In this document: positions 41,138 through 49,450 of the stretch, piece by piece | Layout: each line of letters opens with the position of its first letter | Numbering within the stretch: position 1 is the first letter of the stretch | Assembly: GCF_000685035.1 (NCBI RefSeq) | Contig: NZ_BAYB01000035.1 | Coordinates: 1 to 64,000 of the forward strand | DNA length: 64,000 nucleotides | Direction of reading: 5' to 3' | Origin: Paraburkholderia ferrariae NBRC 106233 | Lineage (GTDB): Bacteria; Pseudomonadota; Gammaproteobacteria; Burkholderiales; Burkholderiaceae | Made by a program: the position numbers and the translations under genes | The notes under the pieces: model-generated | What the model was told of the DNA's origin: nothing | Databases searched by the model: none | The model's input: the letters and a program-made list of their open reading frames with translations, nothing else

Positions 41138-41170
41138 AAATTCTGGTCGGGGTGAGAGGATTCGAACCTC
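41138..41170. repeat. attL: 33-bp direct repeat with the tRNA-Pro 3' end
   Basis: The repeat contains 27 bases identical to the tRNA-Pro 3' end (41144-41170, read on the minus strand) plus six bases beyond the CCA. The tRNA match stops at 41171, marking the left boundary of the element. Confidence 0.9.
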
Positions 41171-41227
41171 TCTGTGTCGACCGTAGAATAAGGCTTTCCG
41201 GGGAATTCGTCAACATCAAATGCGTGT

Positions 41228-41241
41228 CGAATTGACAAGGT
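41228..41241 (+). promoter_or_regulatory. Candidate integrase arm-type site, left end
   Basis: CGAATTGACAAGGT occurs here, 58 bases inside attL, and again at 63062-63075 on the same strand, 85 bases inside attR. A 14-base identity near both ends of the element fits arm-type binding sites of a tyrosine integrase. Function is inferred. Confidence 0.45.
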
Positions 41242-41559
41242 TTCAAGCCTAGAGGTTACCACAGACAGCACTGGTTTCTCCCGGATTTTCGAGTGCACAC
41301 GCATGGTGCAAGCGTTCCTCCAAGCAACAAAGTCTATGGTTCCCCCCGTTTTTGCAAGGCTGATGTTCGACGCTGTGGTTGGCTTGCGTAGATCTATCCG
41401 GCGTCGTTGTGGGGATCGCTCCCCGTTCCACAATGAGAGTCGCGGCTGACGGTCCTAACAAATGTCCGGCCTATCTTGCCTGATCGAGGGCATGCGGATT
41501 GGGAGCCACATAGGTGCCCACACGCGTCTTGCTTTTAGCGTGTTATGGCAGCAACATCG

Positions 41560-41600
41560 TTGACACTCCGGACGTTTCTAATATAATTAATATTAGAAAC
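41560..41600 (+). promoter_or_regulatory. Strong promoter with palindromic operator at the island left end
   Basis: TTGACA (41560-41565), 16 bases, TATAAT (41582-41587): both hexamers are consensus. The -10 is covered by a perfect inverted repeat with 11-base arms GTTTCTAATAT / ATATTAGAAAC around a 5-base centre (41574-41600). It stands 22 bases upstream of a small helix-turn-helix gene, so repression by that protein is plausible. From attL (41171) to 41559 I see no gene. Confidence 0.75.
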
Positions 41601-41622
41601 AGTACATCGGAGCACATCCAAG

Positions 41623-41994
41623 ATGGCAAGGCCTATGGCGCCCGTACCACTTCCGGTTTTACAGGCCGGCGAGGTTCATCAACAGCTTGGTGAACTGACA
41701 CAACACCTCACGGACAACCCGGACGTCGTACGCTTTTCTGTCCAGGTCGATAACCGTACTGGGATAGTGTCCGCCAATGTGCAGCACCGGGATGGACGTG
41801 TCCAGCATAACGAATGGGTCGCAAAGGGTTTGAGTCAGACTACTCGGTTTGACCCTCGTTCGCTCACGATTGAAGACCGAAATGGTGCTGTTCTGTCCTT
41901 GCTTAACCAAGGTCTCACGCAGACGGAAGTGGCGAAGCGCATTGGGATTTCTCAGTCACGAGTGGCGCAGATCAAGAAATTGTCATCCACGTAA
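41623..41994 (+). CDS. Small helix-turn-helix protein, candidate autoregulator
   Basis: A 123-residue protein whose C-terminal third reads as a helix-turn-helix of the ParB/KorB or sigma-like kind (LLNQGLTQTEVAKRIGISQSRVAQIKKL, about 92-120; recognition helix QSRVAQIKK). The N-terminal 80 residues match no family I recognise. It is the first gene behind the palindromic promoter at 41560-41600, which suggests that it controls its own expression. GGAG stands 12 bases before the ATG, somewhat far. An ATG at 41635 is an alternative start. Confidence 0.75.
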   Translation: MARPMAPVPLPVLQAGEVHQQLGELTQHLTDNPDVVRFSVQVDNRTGIVSANVQHRDGRVQHNEWVAKGLSQTTRFDPRSLTIEDRNGAVLSLLNQGLTQTEVAKRIGISQSRVAQIKKLSST

Positions 41995-42042
41995 ATTCAC
42001 CAAACTATGCCCGCTCGGTGGGCTGTCGAAAGGACTCTAGAG

Positions 42043-42372
42043 ATGCCGAAATCTACTAACCTCACCGGTGCGTTCGTTGACGGTGCCGTCGATCTCATCG
42101 AAAAAGTTTCAAGTCCGGCGTCCCGAGCAGGCTCCGCCGTCGAGCGCGCCGGCCGTATGCTTGAAGAAGACGTTGATCCTGAAGTCATTGCATTGCAAAT
42201 GACGAAGAACAGCCCAAATGGTAAGCGTTATACCGCTGCCAAAGTCTTGGCGTATGGCGATCTCTATGAGGACTCGAAGACCAAAGCTCCTCTAACTGCC
42301 AAGCAAACCCGTGCGATCATCAAGGATCAGCGTGCCCAGCGGGGAGACGATAGCGAGCCCGTACTCGCCTGA
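42043..42372 (+). CDS. Hypothetical protein
   Basis: A 109-residue basic protein, start MPKSTNLTGAF, with AAAGGA upstream. No known domain is recognised. The middle (SAVERAGRMLEEDVDPEVIALQM) and the end (LTAKQTRAIIKDQRAQRG) look helical; the second segment has the composition of a DNA-binding region. It lies 48 bases after the helix-turn-helix gene and probably shares its promoter. Confidence 0.65.
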   Translation: MPKSTNLTGAFVDGAVDLIEKVSSPASRAGSAVERAGRMLEEDVDPEVIALQMTKNSPNGKRYTAAKVLAYGDLYEDSKTKAPLTAKQTRAIIKDQRAQRGDDSEPVLA

Positions 42373-42385
42373 TCTTGCCCTTCCA

Positions 42386-42535
42386 ATGAACGCCTCTAGC
42401 AGCACGTGCCAGATCAGCATCGACGAGCACTCAAGCATTCTCTTCACCGAAATGCATCTGGCGGATATGAAGGCATGCCTTTCGGCGCTCGACGATAACG
42501 AAGGCGAGCCGACTGCAACAGCCGGACGCGGGTGA
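42386..42535 (+). CDS. Possible small hypothetical protein
   Basis: A 49-codon frame starting MNASSSTCQISIDEH, 13 bases after the previous stop. No Shine-Dalgarno better than CTTCC-like sequence and no family match are seen. Listed because of its position in the same run and reasonable composition. Confidence 0.3.
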   Translation: MNASSSTCQISIDEHSSILFTEMHLADMKACLSALDDNEGEPTATAGRG

Positions 42536-42590
42536 CAGAAGAACACGGAAAAGGGAGTGAGCGAATGCTATCGCAGCGAGTCTGTGATAG

Positions 42591-42788
42591 TTAATCTATC
42601 TTACCATACTGCTTTGAGTTCACTTCATCCACAGGCGAGACGCGGCCATAGACGAAACCCGGTCCATGGATGACTTCAGTCATCTTGACCGTGTTGGCCG
42701 CCGCGTCCTTTGCGATGCTCTGTGACACACTGGCAAGCACTTCTTCGGACGAGCGGTTGCCAAGCAGAAAACTCAGCAGGTCACTCAT
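42591..42788 (-). CDS. Small hypothetical protein
   Basis: A 65-residue protein (MSDLLSFLLGNRSSEEVLAS...). The second ATG is chosen because GAGGAG then stands 6 bases upstream; the first ATG would touch the Shine-Dalgarno. The N-terminus is a short amphipathic helix and the rest is polar (VYGRVSPVDEVNSKQYGKID). No family recognised. It lies between two convergently arranged groups, downstream of the membrane GAF protein read from the other side. Confidence 0.6.
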   Translation of the reverse strand: MSDLLSFLLGNRSSEEVLASVSQSIAKDAAANTVKMTEVIHGPGFVYGRVSPVDEVNSKQYGKID

Positions 42789-42840
42789 GCTCATCTCCTC
42801 GGGAAAACCCTAATATTCTATCATACGGGCCGAGCTGTCA

Positions 42841-44217
42841 TCACGAGACCACTCGGTACTGGCCGACCAGTTGCACCAATAACCGCAGGAAAGGTACCAA
42901 TAGTGGCATAAAAAGGCGGCTCCCGTCATTGTTCAAAATACCCTCTTTCGAACAGTGGACGTTCAAGACGCCGACACACACCCTTTGCAATTTCTGCTCC
43001 TCACCAACCGGGGTGTCCTGAGCAGCAGGAGCGGGAGCGTTACCTGAGGTCGCGCCTGCAGATGGTCCTCCACCGTGTGTAGTTCCCGACGCCTTTTTAT
43101 GTATATCGTCCTTTTTTTGCTCCACTTCAAGGGGAATGGACACAAAACTCTTTAACTCGCCCCGCATTGCCTCGAAATATTCGGTCACCTGAGCGCGGGT
43201 CCTCTCGGTAAAGTCGCAGTATTCGTCAAACGTCACCAGTAGCTCATCAATGCTGTTGAAGCTGGTGTACCGCAAGTTGACCGCTGCCCACGGGGCGCCG
43301 GGCAGCACCCGGAACAGGGTCTTCTTGTCCCCGACGCTCACCGTGGCTTCGGGTGGAATGGGCAGTGCTATCGCCGGTGTCTGCGCAGCGCCAGAACGAT
43401 CGTGGTCATCGAGTGTTACGGCAAGCGATGGGGACAGGGTAAGTACGCCATCGAGATGACGGGTGCGGGGCGTCGGCAGGTCGTCAGAGAACAACAACTG
43501 CTGTTCCAGCGAATCGCGCGTCTGGTCGTCGCAGGCGTCGAGCCAAGCCTTGTCACGAAGCAGCATGACGTTGGCGGAATAGACGGTGTGGCCCGGCTCG
43601 CGGTCAAAGCTGCTAGCCAATCGGGCGACGCAATCAAGCACCTGCCTGATGGCATCTTCAAGAATGTCCTTCCGCTGCTCAGTAAATGCCAGCAGCCCCA
43701 GCGGATACGCCTTCTCGTAGAGGTCCTGAAAAGTGGTCAGGAAGCCGTGTGGGGGCAGGGAGCGCAGGTTCCGAATCATCTCCCGCAATTCGTCACTCTG
43801 CACGATGAGGTCGCGCTGCGCACGCCGTGTCCCCTTGGTCTGCGCCCATTGCTGAACGACGAAGCCCACCGCGAAAATCAACAGCAGTACCCAGAAGAAA
43901 CGCGCCGTTCCCGGCTGGCGTACATACTCGGCAAGGTCAAATGGATGTGAAGTCGGGAGATTTTTCTTTATATCGTCGGTATAGAGAGACGCCCAGAAGC
44001 CAGCGACCACGCCGGTAACCGCGATGGCGGCGACAACCAGGGGAAACGAAAACACCCACTCGAGTAGGCGCAAGCACCACCCAACGAATGTAGCCGCCCA
44101 GCGGAACGGAGTTGCGATGGCCAGAAACGCGCGGTGCCGTCTGGCCATCTTTGCCCAGTCGTCGACTTGGCTTCGCAGCGTCGGCGGTCGACCGAAGGTC
44201 TTTTTTCTTCTTGTCAT
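42841..44217 (-). CDS. Two-helix membrane protein with C-terminal GAF-like domain
   Basis: A 458-residue protein. Two membrane helices lie near residues 38-62 (FSFPLVVAAIAVTGVVAGFW) and 88-108 (FFWVLLLIFAVGFVVQQW), so both the N- and C-terminal parts should be cytoplasmic. A polar helical stretch (about 110-200) is followed by a domain (about 235-455) that reads like a GAF sensor: ALPIPPE, FRVLPGAPWAAV, KSFVSIPL and, after a Gly/Ala/Pro-rich insert, CVGVLNVHCSKEGI and FMPLLVPFLRLLVQL. The GAF call is an inference from pattern. GGAAGGAC precedes the ATG; a longer reading upstream has implausible sequence. Function unknown; a sensor role in stress or phage response is possible. Confidence 0.6.
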   Translation of the reverse strand: MTRRKKTFGRPPTLRSQVDDWAKMARRHRAFLAIATPFRWAATFVGWCLRLLEWVFSFPLVVAAIAVTGVVAGFWASLYTDDIKKNLPTSHPFDLAEYVRQPGTARFFWVLLLIFAVGFVVQQWAQTKGTRRAQRDLIVQSDELREMIRNLRSLPPHGFLTTFQDLYEKAYPLGLLAFTEQRKDILEDAIRQVLDCVARLASSFDREPGHTVYSANVMLLRDKAWLDACDDQTRDSLEQQLLFSDDLPTPRTRHLDGVLTLSPSLAVTLDDHDRSGAAQTPAIALPIPPEATVSVGDKKTLFRVLPGAPWAAVNLRYTSFNSIDELLVTFDEYCDFTERTRAQVTEYFEAMRGELKSFVSIPLEVEQKKDDIHKKASGTTHGGGPSAGATSGNAPAPAAQDTPVGEEQKLQRVCVGVLNVHCSKEGILNNDGSRLFMPLLVPFLRLLVQLVGQYRVVS

Positions 44218-44366
44218 CGTTAGTGTCCTTCCGCGTCTCAAGACGGCTCGCGAAATCGAGGCCTCGGCGTTTCCTGGGTGTCCGGGCGTCTGATGCTTAG
44301 CGCGAAGTATATCCGACCCTCGGCGCCGGGCGGTCCCAATCCGGTCGGCATTCAGGGTCCGACTGC

Positions 44367-44921
44367 ATGCGGACCACGTTGATGAGCAAGGGCAGGTGGG
44401 TCGCGACGCGCCGGGCCGGGCCAAGGAGATGGTATTTCGACCGAGACACGAATCGCGACGAAGGTCTGCTCGTTGCCTTGCATCTGGGCAAACAACCGTT
44501 CATAGATGGCACTGATGGCCTTTTCAGCGCGGTCGAAGGCCCGCGTGCAGTGGAAGGCCGTGCTCGCGACACGGCGGTCATCGGTCTTACTTACGCAGCA
44601 CTGATGGGCGTCCCAGCCGTGGCACTTGGCTGCGCCGACTCACCGACTGACACGATGATTAACGTTGAACTTACTGTGATTGACGTCGATCGCGAGTATC
44701 AGGAGACGATCCCCGTCTGCTGCGTAGTAACCGAACAAGACGTCCGCTCACATAAAGATCGTATTACTGCAAGCCTACAAGATTCAGTATCCACTGGTGT
44801 AGCTTTGCTGGATCGTGCTGGTGAACTCTTTCCTCGGCTACGTTTCGGCCCCAAGGCCGTGGAGCAGTCGTGGGGTCCTTCACCAAACCCGATTTCAATG
44901 CGCTGGAGGGGCGGCAGCTAA
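44367..44921 (+). CDS. Hypothetical protein, C-terminus possibly frameshifted
   Basis: A 184-residue unknown protein divergent from the GAF-like membrane gene. The central part (DTAVIGLTYAALMGVPAVAL, VELTVIDVDREYQETIPVCC) has good composition; near residue 150 comes LLDRAGELFPRLRFGPKAVEQ. After that the frame ends in low-quality sequence, while the next frame reads FTKPDFNALEGRQLTGGL before its own stop. This suggests a truncation or frameshift at about 44,865. Start uncertain (ATG at 44367 or 44382). No Shine-Dalgarno is convincing. Confidence 0.5.
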   Translation: MRTTLMSKGRWVATRRAGPRRWYFDRDTNRDEGLLVALHLGKQPFIDGTDGLFSAVEGPRAVEGRARDTAVIGLTYAALMGVPAVALGCADSPTDTMINVELTVIDVDREYQETIPVCCVVTEQDVRSHKDRITASLQDSVSTGVALLDRAGELFPRLRFGPKAVEQSWGPSPNPISMRWRGGS

Positions 44922-45077
44922 CGGGCGGCCTTCCGTCGCTTGGTAAGCGGAGGTAACGAACGAAAACCTCGCCGCCCAACAATATGAAACACATCATCAT
45001 CGTCGCTGTCGCCGCGAACTGATTCACCAACCTTAGGGTGAGATGGTGTCCGGAAGTACGGGGGGCAAATCCATGCA

Positions 45078-46085
45078 GTGGGAAGCGACTGGGCGAATTA
45101 CTGGATTCTTCTTGATGGGGAATGGGCGGTGGAACAAGGTGGCAAGGTCGTACGCGTGGGACGTTCTGATCCGGGGAAGTGGTTTCCAGAATATGTGCCG
45201 GAGGATATCCGTCACTATGTCACCAGACAGCTAGACCAGTTTTCCCGGCTTCATGACGCGAGCCAACAGAAGCTCGGCGATTTGCGCCGACGCGCGGATA
45301 CGGGCACCGACGAAGCCGACCAGGTCGAGGTACGGAACGAAACCAAGCGCCGTGATTACTGGGTGTTGGCAGCGGCACGGATGCAACGGATCGTGTCTGA
45401 TCTGCGGCTGCGCACTGTGTTCGAGCAGCTCGAAGCGGAGGTCAGTGATGGCAGTGAGTGCGTCAGCTTCTTCCATGCTGCACTGAACGCGGATAACGAC
45501 TACAGCGAGTTCCGCGATGCAAACAAGGAGGCTTTGAGCGTTGCGCAACAAATCTCCGTGGCAGCCGATCGTCTCGCAGAGATGCTCCAGCAATTTGAGC
45601 GCGTCGGCATCGGTGGTCCGTCGGAGTTCTTCTCGGTACGAGAACTGCTGCGGGTGGCGGATTGTACCGGTGTCCGCGCGGGGAGGCGTCAGAGATGGCT
45701 CGCCGACCGCGATTCGCTTCTCGGCAGCAGCATTGCCGACGAGCCGGGTAACGATGATCGTTTGAAGATGCTCTGGGCGTCAGCCCCACTAGCTGAAGAT
45801 CTGCTTCGGGCCATGGCATCGGCCGCGCGGCGCTTCGAGCCATACGAGGACGGACCGGCCGGCGCCGCGCTTGACAGTCGGCAGCGCAACAGGAAGTGGG
45901 AATACCTGCGAGCCTTCATCTACGAGCTCCTCGATAACGGGTTCAGGCCGTCCAGCCCGAAGATATCTGCGGCAGTTGCTGCAATGGCAACGGTTGTGCT
46001 CGACACCGAGGACGTCACTGATGACGATGTCCGAAAGGCAGTCAAGCGCGTCGCAGCTTACTCGACTGAAGAAATGGGGCGGTAG
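45078..46085 (+). CDS. Hypothetical protein
   Basis: A 335-residue, soluble, helix-rich protein starting at GTG (VGSDWANYWILLDGEWA). The open frame extends upstream only to 45042 and offers no other start, so the true N-terminus may be missing. I recognise no domain. Segments DQFSRLHDASQQKLGDLRRR and ALSVAQQISVAADRLAEML look coiled-coil-like. It follows the 44367 gene on the same strand after a 156-base gap, and may form a functional pair with it or with the membrane GAF gene. Confidence 0.6.
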   Translation: MGSDWANYWILLDGEWAVEQGGKVVRVGRSDPGKWFPEYVPEDIRHYVTRQLDQFSRLHDASQQKLGDLRRRADTGTDEADQVEVRNETKRRDYWVLAAARMQRIVSDLRLRTVFEQLEAEVSDGSECVSFFHAALNADNDYSEFRDANKEALSVAQQISVAADRLAEMLQQFERVGIGGPSEFFSVRELLRVADCTGVRAGRRQRWLADRDSLLGSSIADEPGNDDRLKMLWASAPLAEDLLRAMASAARRFEPYEDGPAGAALDSRQRNRKWEYLRAFIYELLDNGFRPSSPKISAAVAAMATVVLDTEDVTDDDVRKAVKRVAAYSTEEMGR

Positions 46086-46127
46086 GCGCGTCGCCGTGCT
46101 CGCGTAGTACGTGTGCGCGCTCGACCG

Positions 46128-46388
46128 TCACTGCGGCTCTATCTCGATGTCGCCCGACGGCCGGTTCAGTGCGCGCGGTATGCGCGTACCGGCTGCCGTC
46201 GGCGGTGTGGGCGCGGTAGCTGGCAGGCCCAGCGCGCGCGTATCGGCAATTCGATCGACCGGAACTTCCAACGTAGCCAGCACGCGCGCCAGCCAGTCCA
46301 CGATGGCGGTCGGCGCGGCCCGGGCGATGTGCGTGCCTGCGGCCTTTCGGTTTGCAGCGGGCCGGAATGCACCGGCCTGAACGCTCAC
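46128..46388 (-). CDS. Possible small hypothetical protein
   Basis: An 86-codon frame (GTG start) with a plausible helical centre (IVDWLARVLATLEVPVDRIA) and a Pro/Ala-rich end. No ribosome binding site and no family match. It lies antisense in the 420-base gap between the 45078 gene and the alpA-like gene; the gap otherwise shows nothing clear. Confidence 0.3.
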   Translation of the reverse strand: MSVQAGAFRPAANRKAAGTHIARAAPTAIVDWLARVLATLEVPVDRIADTRALGLPATAPTPPTAAGTRIPRALNRPSGDIEIEPQ

Positions 46389-46505
46389 GGTTTCAGAAAC
46401 TCACGCCGGAAAAATCTGGCGAGTATCTTTTTCTCGATGGCACGCGATCGATAAATTCTACTCAACGCTGTCTCGGCGTGTATCTGGCGATCTTCCGGAG
46501 AGAGT

Positions 46506-46718
46506 ATGGAGCAGAATTTCAGAAACCCCCTTGCCCTGTTACGATGCGGGCAGGTCATGAGCGAAACCGGCCTGGCTCGGCCGACCATCTACGCGCGGAT
46601 GAGTCGCGGCACGTTTCCGAAGCCGGTTCGGAGCGGCGAGAACTCGGTCGGCTGGCGGGCCGGCGATATCGATGCCTTTCTGAAAGACCCCGCTGGCTAT
46701 CGCGCGGAGGGCTGCTGA
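46506..46718 (+). CDS. AlpA-family helix-turn-helix regulator
   Basis: A 70-residue MerR-like winged DNA-binding protein. The family pattern is clear: LLRCGQVMSETGLARPTIYARMSRGTFPKPV followed by VGWRAGDIDAFL (split here to keep motifs short: recognition helix RPTIYARMS, wing FPKPV). In P4-like satellites and genomic islands AlpA proteins activate integrase or excision genes. The start MEQNFRNPLA has GGAGAG upstream. Its stop overlaps the next start (ATGA). Confidence 0.85.
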   Translation: MEQNFRNPLALLRCGQVMSETGLARPTIYARMSRGTFPKPVRSGENSVGWRAGDIDAFLKDPAGYRAEGC

Positions 46719-46900
46719 TGTGTGCCCTGTTCGCTCACATCGAACCCGCCGACTATCCGCTGTTCGTCTGGTTGCGTATTTCCGCCAGCGCTGAACCCGC
46801 GCGCAAACCGGCGATGCTCGTCGCGCACACCGATCTGAACGACGTGCTAATGCTGCTCGACGCGGCGAACTCGCCATGTGCGGAGGCGCTGATCGTATGA
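46718..46900 (+). CDS. Small hypothetical protein coupled to the primase gene
   Basis: A 60-residue protein (MCALFAHIEPADYPLFVWLR...) with ATGA overlaps both to the alpA-like gene before it and to the primase gene after it. That coupling is the main evidence that it is real. The sequence is soluble with no recognised motif. Confidence 0.7.
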   Translation: MCALFAHIEPADYPLFVWLRISASAEPARKPAMLVAHTDLNDVLMLLDAANSPCAEALIV

Positions 46901-48858
46901 TCAATGGCCACGACCCCGGCCGCGCTCGCACCGCGTTATTCACTCTCGATTCGGGCTGCTCCCGCGAGGAGTGGGTGCGCATCGGCATGGCGGCGAAAGC
47001 GGCGGGTATTCCGGAAGGCGACTTCGTCGAGTGGTCGTCGACCGCGGCGAATTTTGGGGGCGAGCGCGAGGCTCAGTCGGTCTGGAAGAGCATCAAGCCC
47101 GATGGCGGCATCGGCGAGGGAACCCTGTTCAAGATGGCGCAGGATGCGGGCTGGCGCGACACGTCGAGCGCGGCTGGAACTCGTTCGCACCGTCCGGTGA
47201 AGGCTGCTCCGAAGCGCGACAGCGCGCGCGAGTTACGCTCGGCGGAGACGGCGCGAGCCGATGTTGTCGCGGCGCTTGAAAGCTATCCGGCCGCTAGCGC
47301 GGACCATCCGTACATCGCGGCGAAGCGCGGTGACGCGGCCGGCCTGCGCATGGTGCCGACCACCAGCAAACTGACGATCGGTGGCCAGAGCGTCGCCGGC
47401 TGGCTCGCCGTGCCGGTGAGCTCGCTCGACGGCGAGTTGCGCACGATTCAGTTCATCCCGCCGCCGGGCACAGGCAAGAAGCTGAACATGTCGGGTGCCA
47501 CGTTCGCCGACGGCCTGCTCGTGGTCGGCGACATCGCGGCCGACAGCACCGTGTGCGTGTGCGAAGGCATCGGGCAGGCGTGGGCGTGCACGCGTGCGGA
47601 TCACCACACAGCCGCTGCGGTGACGTTCGGCGCCAGCCGCTGCCGCACAGTCGCGACATTGCTGCGGGACCGTTACCCGGAGGCCCGCATAGTGATCGTG
47701 CCTGACCGCGGCAAAGAGGCGGACGCCGAGGCGATCGCGCGCGACATCGGTGGCATGTGGGTCGAGCTGCCCGTGGAGAAGCCCAACAACTACGACGCCA
47801 ACGACTTCGAGGCGGAGCACGGCGTCGACGCGTTGGCGGACCTGCTGCGTGGCGTCCGCCGGCCCGAAGCGCGGCTTCCGCTGGACATCATCTTCGCCGA
47901 TGAATTGCCGGACACTGTAGCGGCGCCTGACGAGCTGGTGCAGGGTGTGCTGACGGTCGGCGCCAGCAGCGTGCTCTACGGCGATTCGAACAGCGGAAAG
48001 ACGTTTGTCGTGATCGATCTGGCCGCGGCGATCGCCCGTGGTGTGCCCTGGATGGAGAGGCAGACTGAACCCGGCCTGGTGATTTATCTCGCCGCCGAAG
48101 CGCCGCGATCCGTGATGGCGCGCCTGCAGGCCTATCAGGTGCACAACGGCCTGCGCGTGCCGAATTTCGCGATCGTGCGCAACCCCATCAACCTGTTCGA
48201 CGGCGAGGCCGACTCGCAGGCCATTATCGACACGGTGCGCCAGCTCGAAGCGCAGCGGCAGCAAAAGGTGCGGCTCATTGTTGGAGATACGCTTGCGCGG
48301 TTGAGCGCCGGGGCCAACGAGAACGCCGGGCAGGACATGGGGCTCGTCATTCAGAACTTCGATCGCATCCGCACCGAGTGTGACGCGCACTTTATGCTGA
48401 TCCACCACTGCGGCAAAGTGGCAGCCGCTGGCGCTCGCGGCTGGAGTGGCATCCGTGCTGCGATCGACACCGAGATCGAGGTGACCAATTCCCCGTCCGG
48501 TTGGTGCGCCGAGATCACGAAACAGCGTGACCTGGCCAGCAAAGGCGAGCGCATCGGCTTTCGTCTGGACCGCGTGGAGCTCGGCCTGTCGAAGTGGGGT
48601 TCTCCGGTCACTTCGTGCGTAGTGCTGCCGGAGGACGCTGCGCTCCGCGTGGTAACGAGTAAAAAACTCGGCGCGGTCGAAGGGGCAGTCTTGGAGTTCT
48701 TGAAGGCGCGCAACGCCGGTGCGAAAGGTGCTGATATCGCAAAGCACTTCGATGGGCAATACAGTCGGCAATCGATCTATCGAGCCTGCAAGACGCTTGC
48801 CGAGGCGAGACGGCTGCACCACACCGCCGGCATTTACGACCTCGCCCGAGGTGCTTAA
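46897..48858 (+). CDS. Primase/RepA-like replication protein (PriCT-2, TOPRIM, AAA_25 ATPase)
   Basis: A 653-residue protein with a PriCT-2-like N-terminus (about 5-75, SREEWVRIGMAAKAAG and SVWKSIKPDGGIGEGTLF), a TOPRIM-like domain (about 150-275, VCVCEGIGQAWA and IVIVPDRGKEADAEA), and a RepA/AAA_25 ATPase (about 330-540) with Walker A YGDSNSGKTFV and Walker B-like VRLIVGDTLARLS, then HHCGKVAAAGARGWSG. A winged-helix-like tail (KGADIAKHFDGQYSRQSIYR) ends it. This combination is known from plasmid and satellite replication proteins. The ATG at 46897 overlaps the previous stop. An iteron field follows at once, supporting a replication role. Confidence 0.85.
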   Translation: MINGHDPGRARTALFTLDSGCSREEWVRIGMAAKAAGIPEGDFVEWSSTAANFGGEREAQSVWKSIKPDGGIGEGTLFKMAQDAGWRDTSSAAGTRSHRPVKAAPKRDSARELRSAETARADVVAALESYPAASADHPYIAAKRGDAAGLRMVPTTSKLTIGGQSVAGWLAVPVSSLDGELRTIQFIPPPGTGKKLNMSGATFADGLLVVGDIAADSTVCVCEGIGQAWACTRADHHTAAAVTFGASRCRTVATLLRDRYPEARIVIVPDRGKEADAEAIARDIGGMWVELPVEKPNNYDANDFEAEHGVDALADLLRGVRRPEARLPLDIIFADELPDTVAAPDELVQGVLTVGASSVLYGDSNSGKTFVVIDLAAAIARGVPWMERQTEPGLVIYLAAEAPRSVMARLQAYQVHNGLRVPNFAIVRNPINLFDGEADSQAIIDTVRQLEAQRQQKVRLIVGDTLARLSAGANENAGQDMGLVIQNFDRIRTECDAHFMLIHHCGKVAAAGARGWSGIRAAIDTEIEVTNSPSGWCAEITKQRDLASKGERIGFRLDRVELGLSKWGSPVTSCVVLPEDAALRVVTSKKLGAVEGAVLEFLKARNAGAKGADIAKHFDGQYSRQSIYRACKTLAEARRLHHTAGIYDLARGA

Positions 48859-48870
48859 TGAACGGGTCAA

Positions 48871-49130
48871 TTTTGTTGCGTTTAGCCGTTCGGCGGAGGA
48901 ATTCTGAAGCCGTCCCGGACGTGTCGCGTTTGCGCCGCGCGGCATGTGCGACAAATCGACTGTGGCGATGCGGCGCAACTGGTTGGAATGCTCGCCAGCA
49001 TTGCGGCTCACCGATATATGTGGGCGTTGCATTTGTCGCGTTTAGCTGGCGCGACAGGCGCGACAAGGCCTACTGCAGTTTTGTCGCGTTTGTCGCGTGT
49101 GTCTATAAGACACGCGACAACGCGACAAAC
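48871..49130. other. Iteron field, putative replication origin
   Basis: The heptamer TGTCGCG or its complement CGCGACA occurs eight times in about 210 bases: 48922, 49034, 49050, 49059, 49082, 49091, 49113, 49121. Near-copies are at 48873 and 48948. The last four form an imperfect inverted repeat (49081-49103 and 49109-49128) around TATAA. It begins 13 bases after the stop of the primase/RepA-like gene. Clustered short repeats beside a rep gene are the classic form of an iteron-type oriV. Confidence 0.65.
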
Positions 49131-49160
49131 GGGGTGCACGGCGTCTTTCTGGAATATTCA

Positions 49161-49450
49161 GTGTCTCAGACAGTTGAATTACCCACCAGGCGTCAGAACC
49201 GACGACATCCATTGGAATGGAAACGATTGGTTGTCGCGCAGACATTTGAAACGGGGGCCTCGATTGCGCGGGGCGCGCGCGAGAACAACGTGAACGCCAA
49301 TCAGGTGTGGGTCTGGCGCAAGCTGCACGCACAGGGGTTACTGATCGAAGACTCGTCGACAGAAACCATGTTGCCTGTCGTTGTCGATGTGCACAGTCAC
49401 ATGAGAGATATGACGCACGCACCGGCGTCCGCCGAGACCACAACCAGTAG
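49161..49450 (+). pseudogene. Truncated IS66-family TnpA (orfA) relic
   Basis: A frame from GTG 49161 reads as the IS66 accessory protein: RRQNRRHPLEWKRLVVAQTF, then GASIARGARENNVNANQVW and VWRKLHAQGLL, the helix-turn-helix of that family, with LPVVVDV further on. The family C-terminus is missing; sequence of a WYL regulator begins at about 49,451. No tnpB or transposase of the element is present. Confidence 0.65.
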
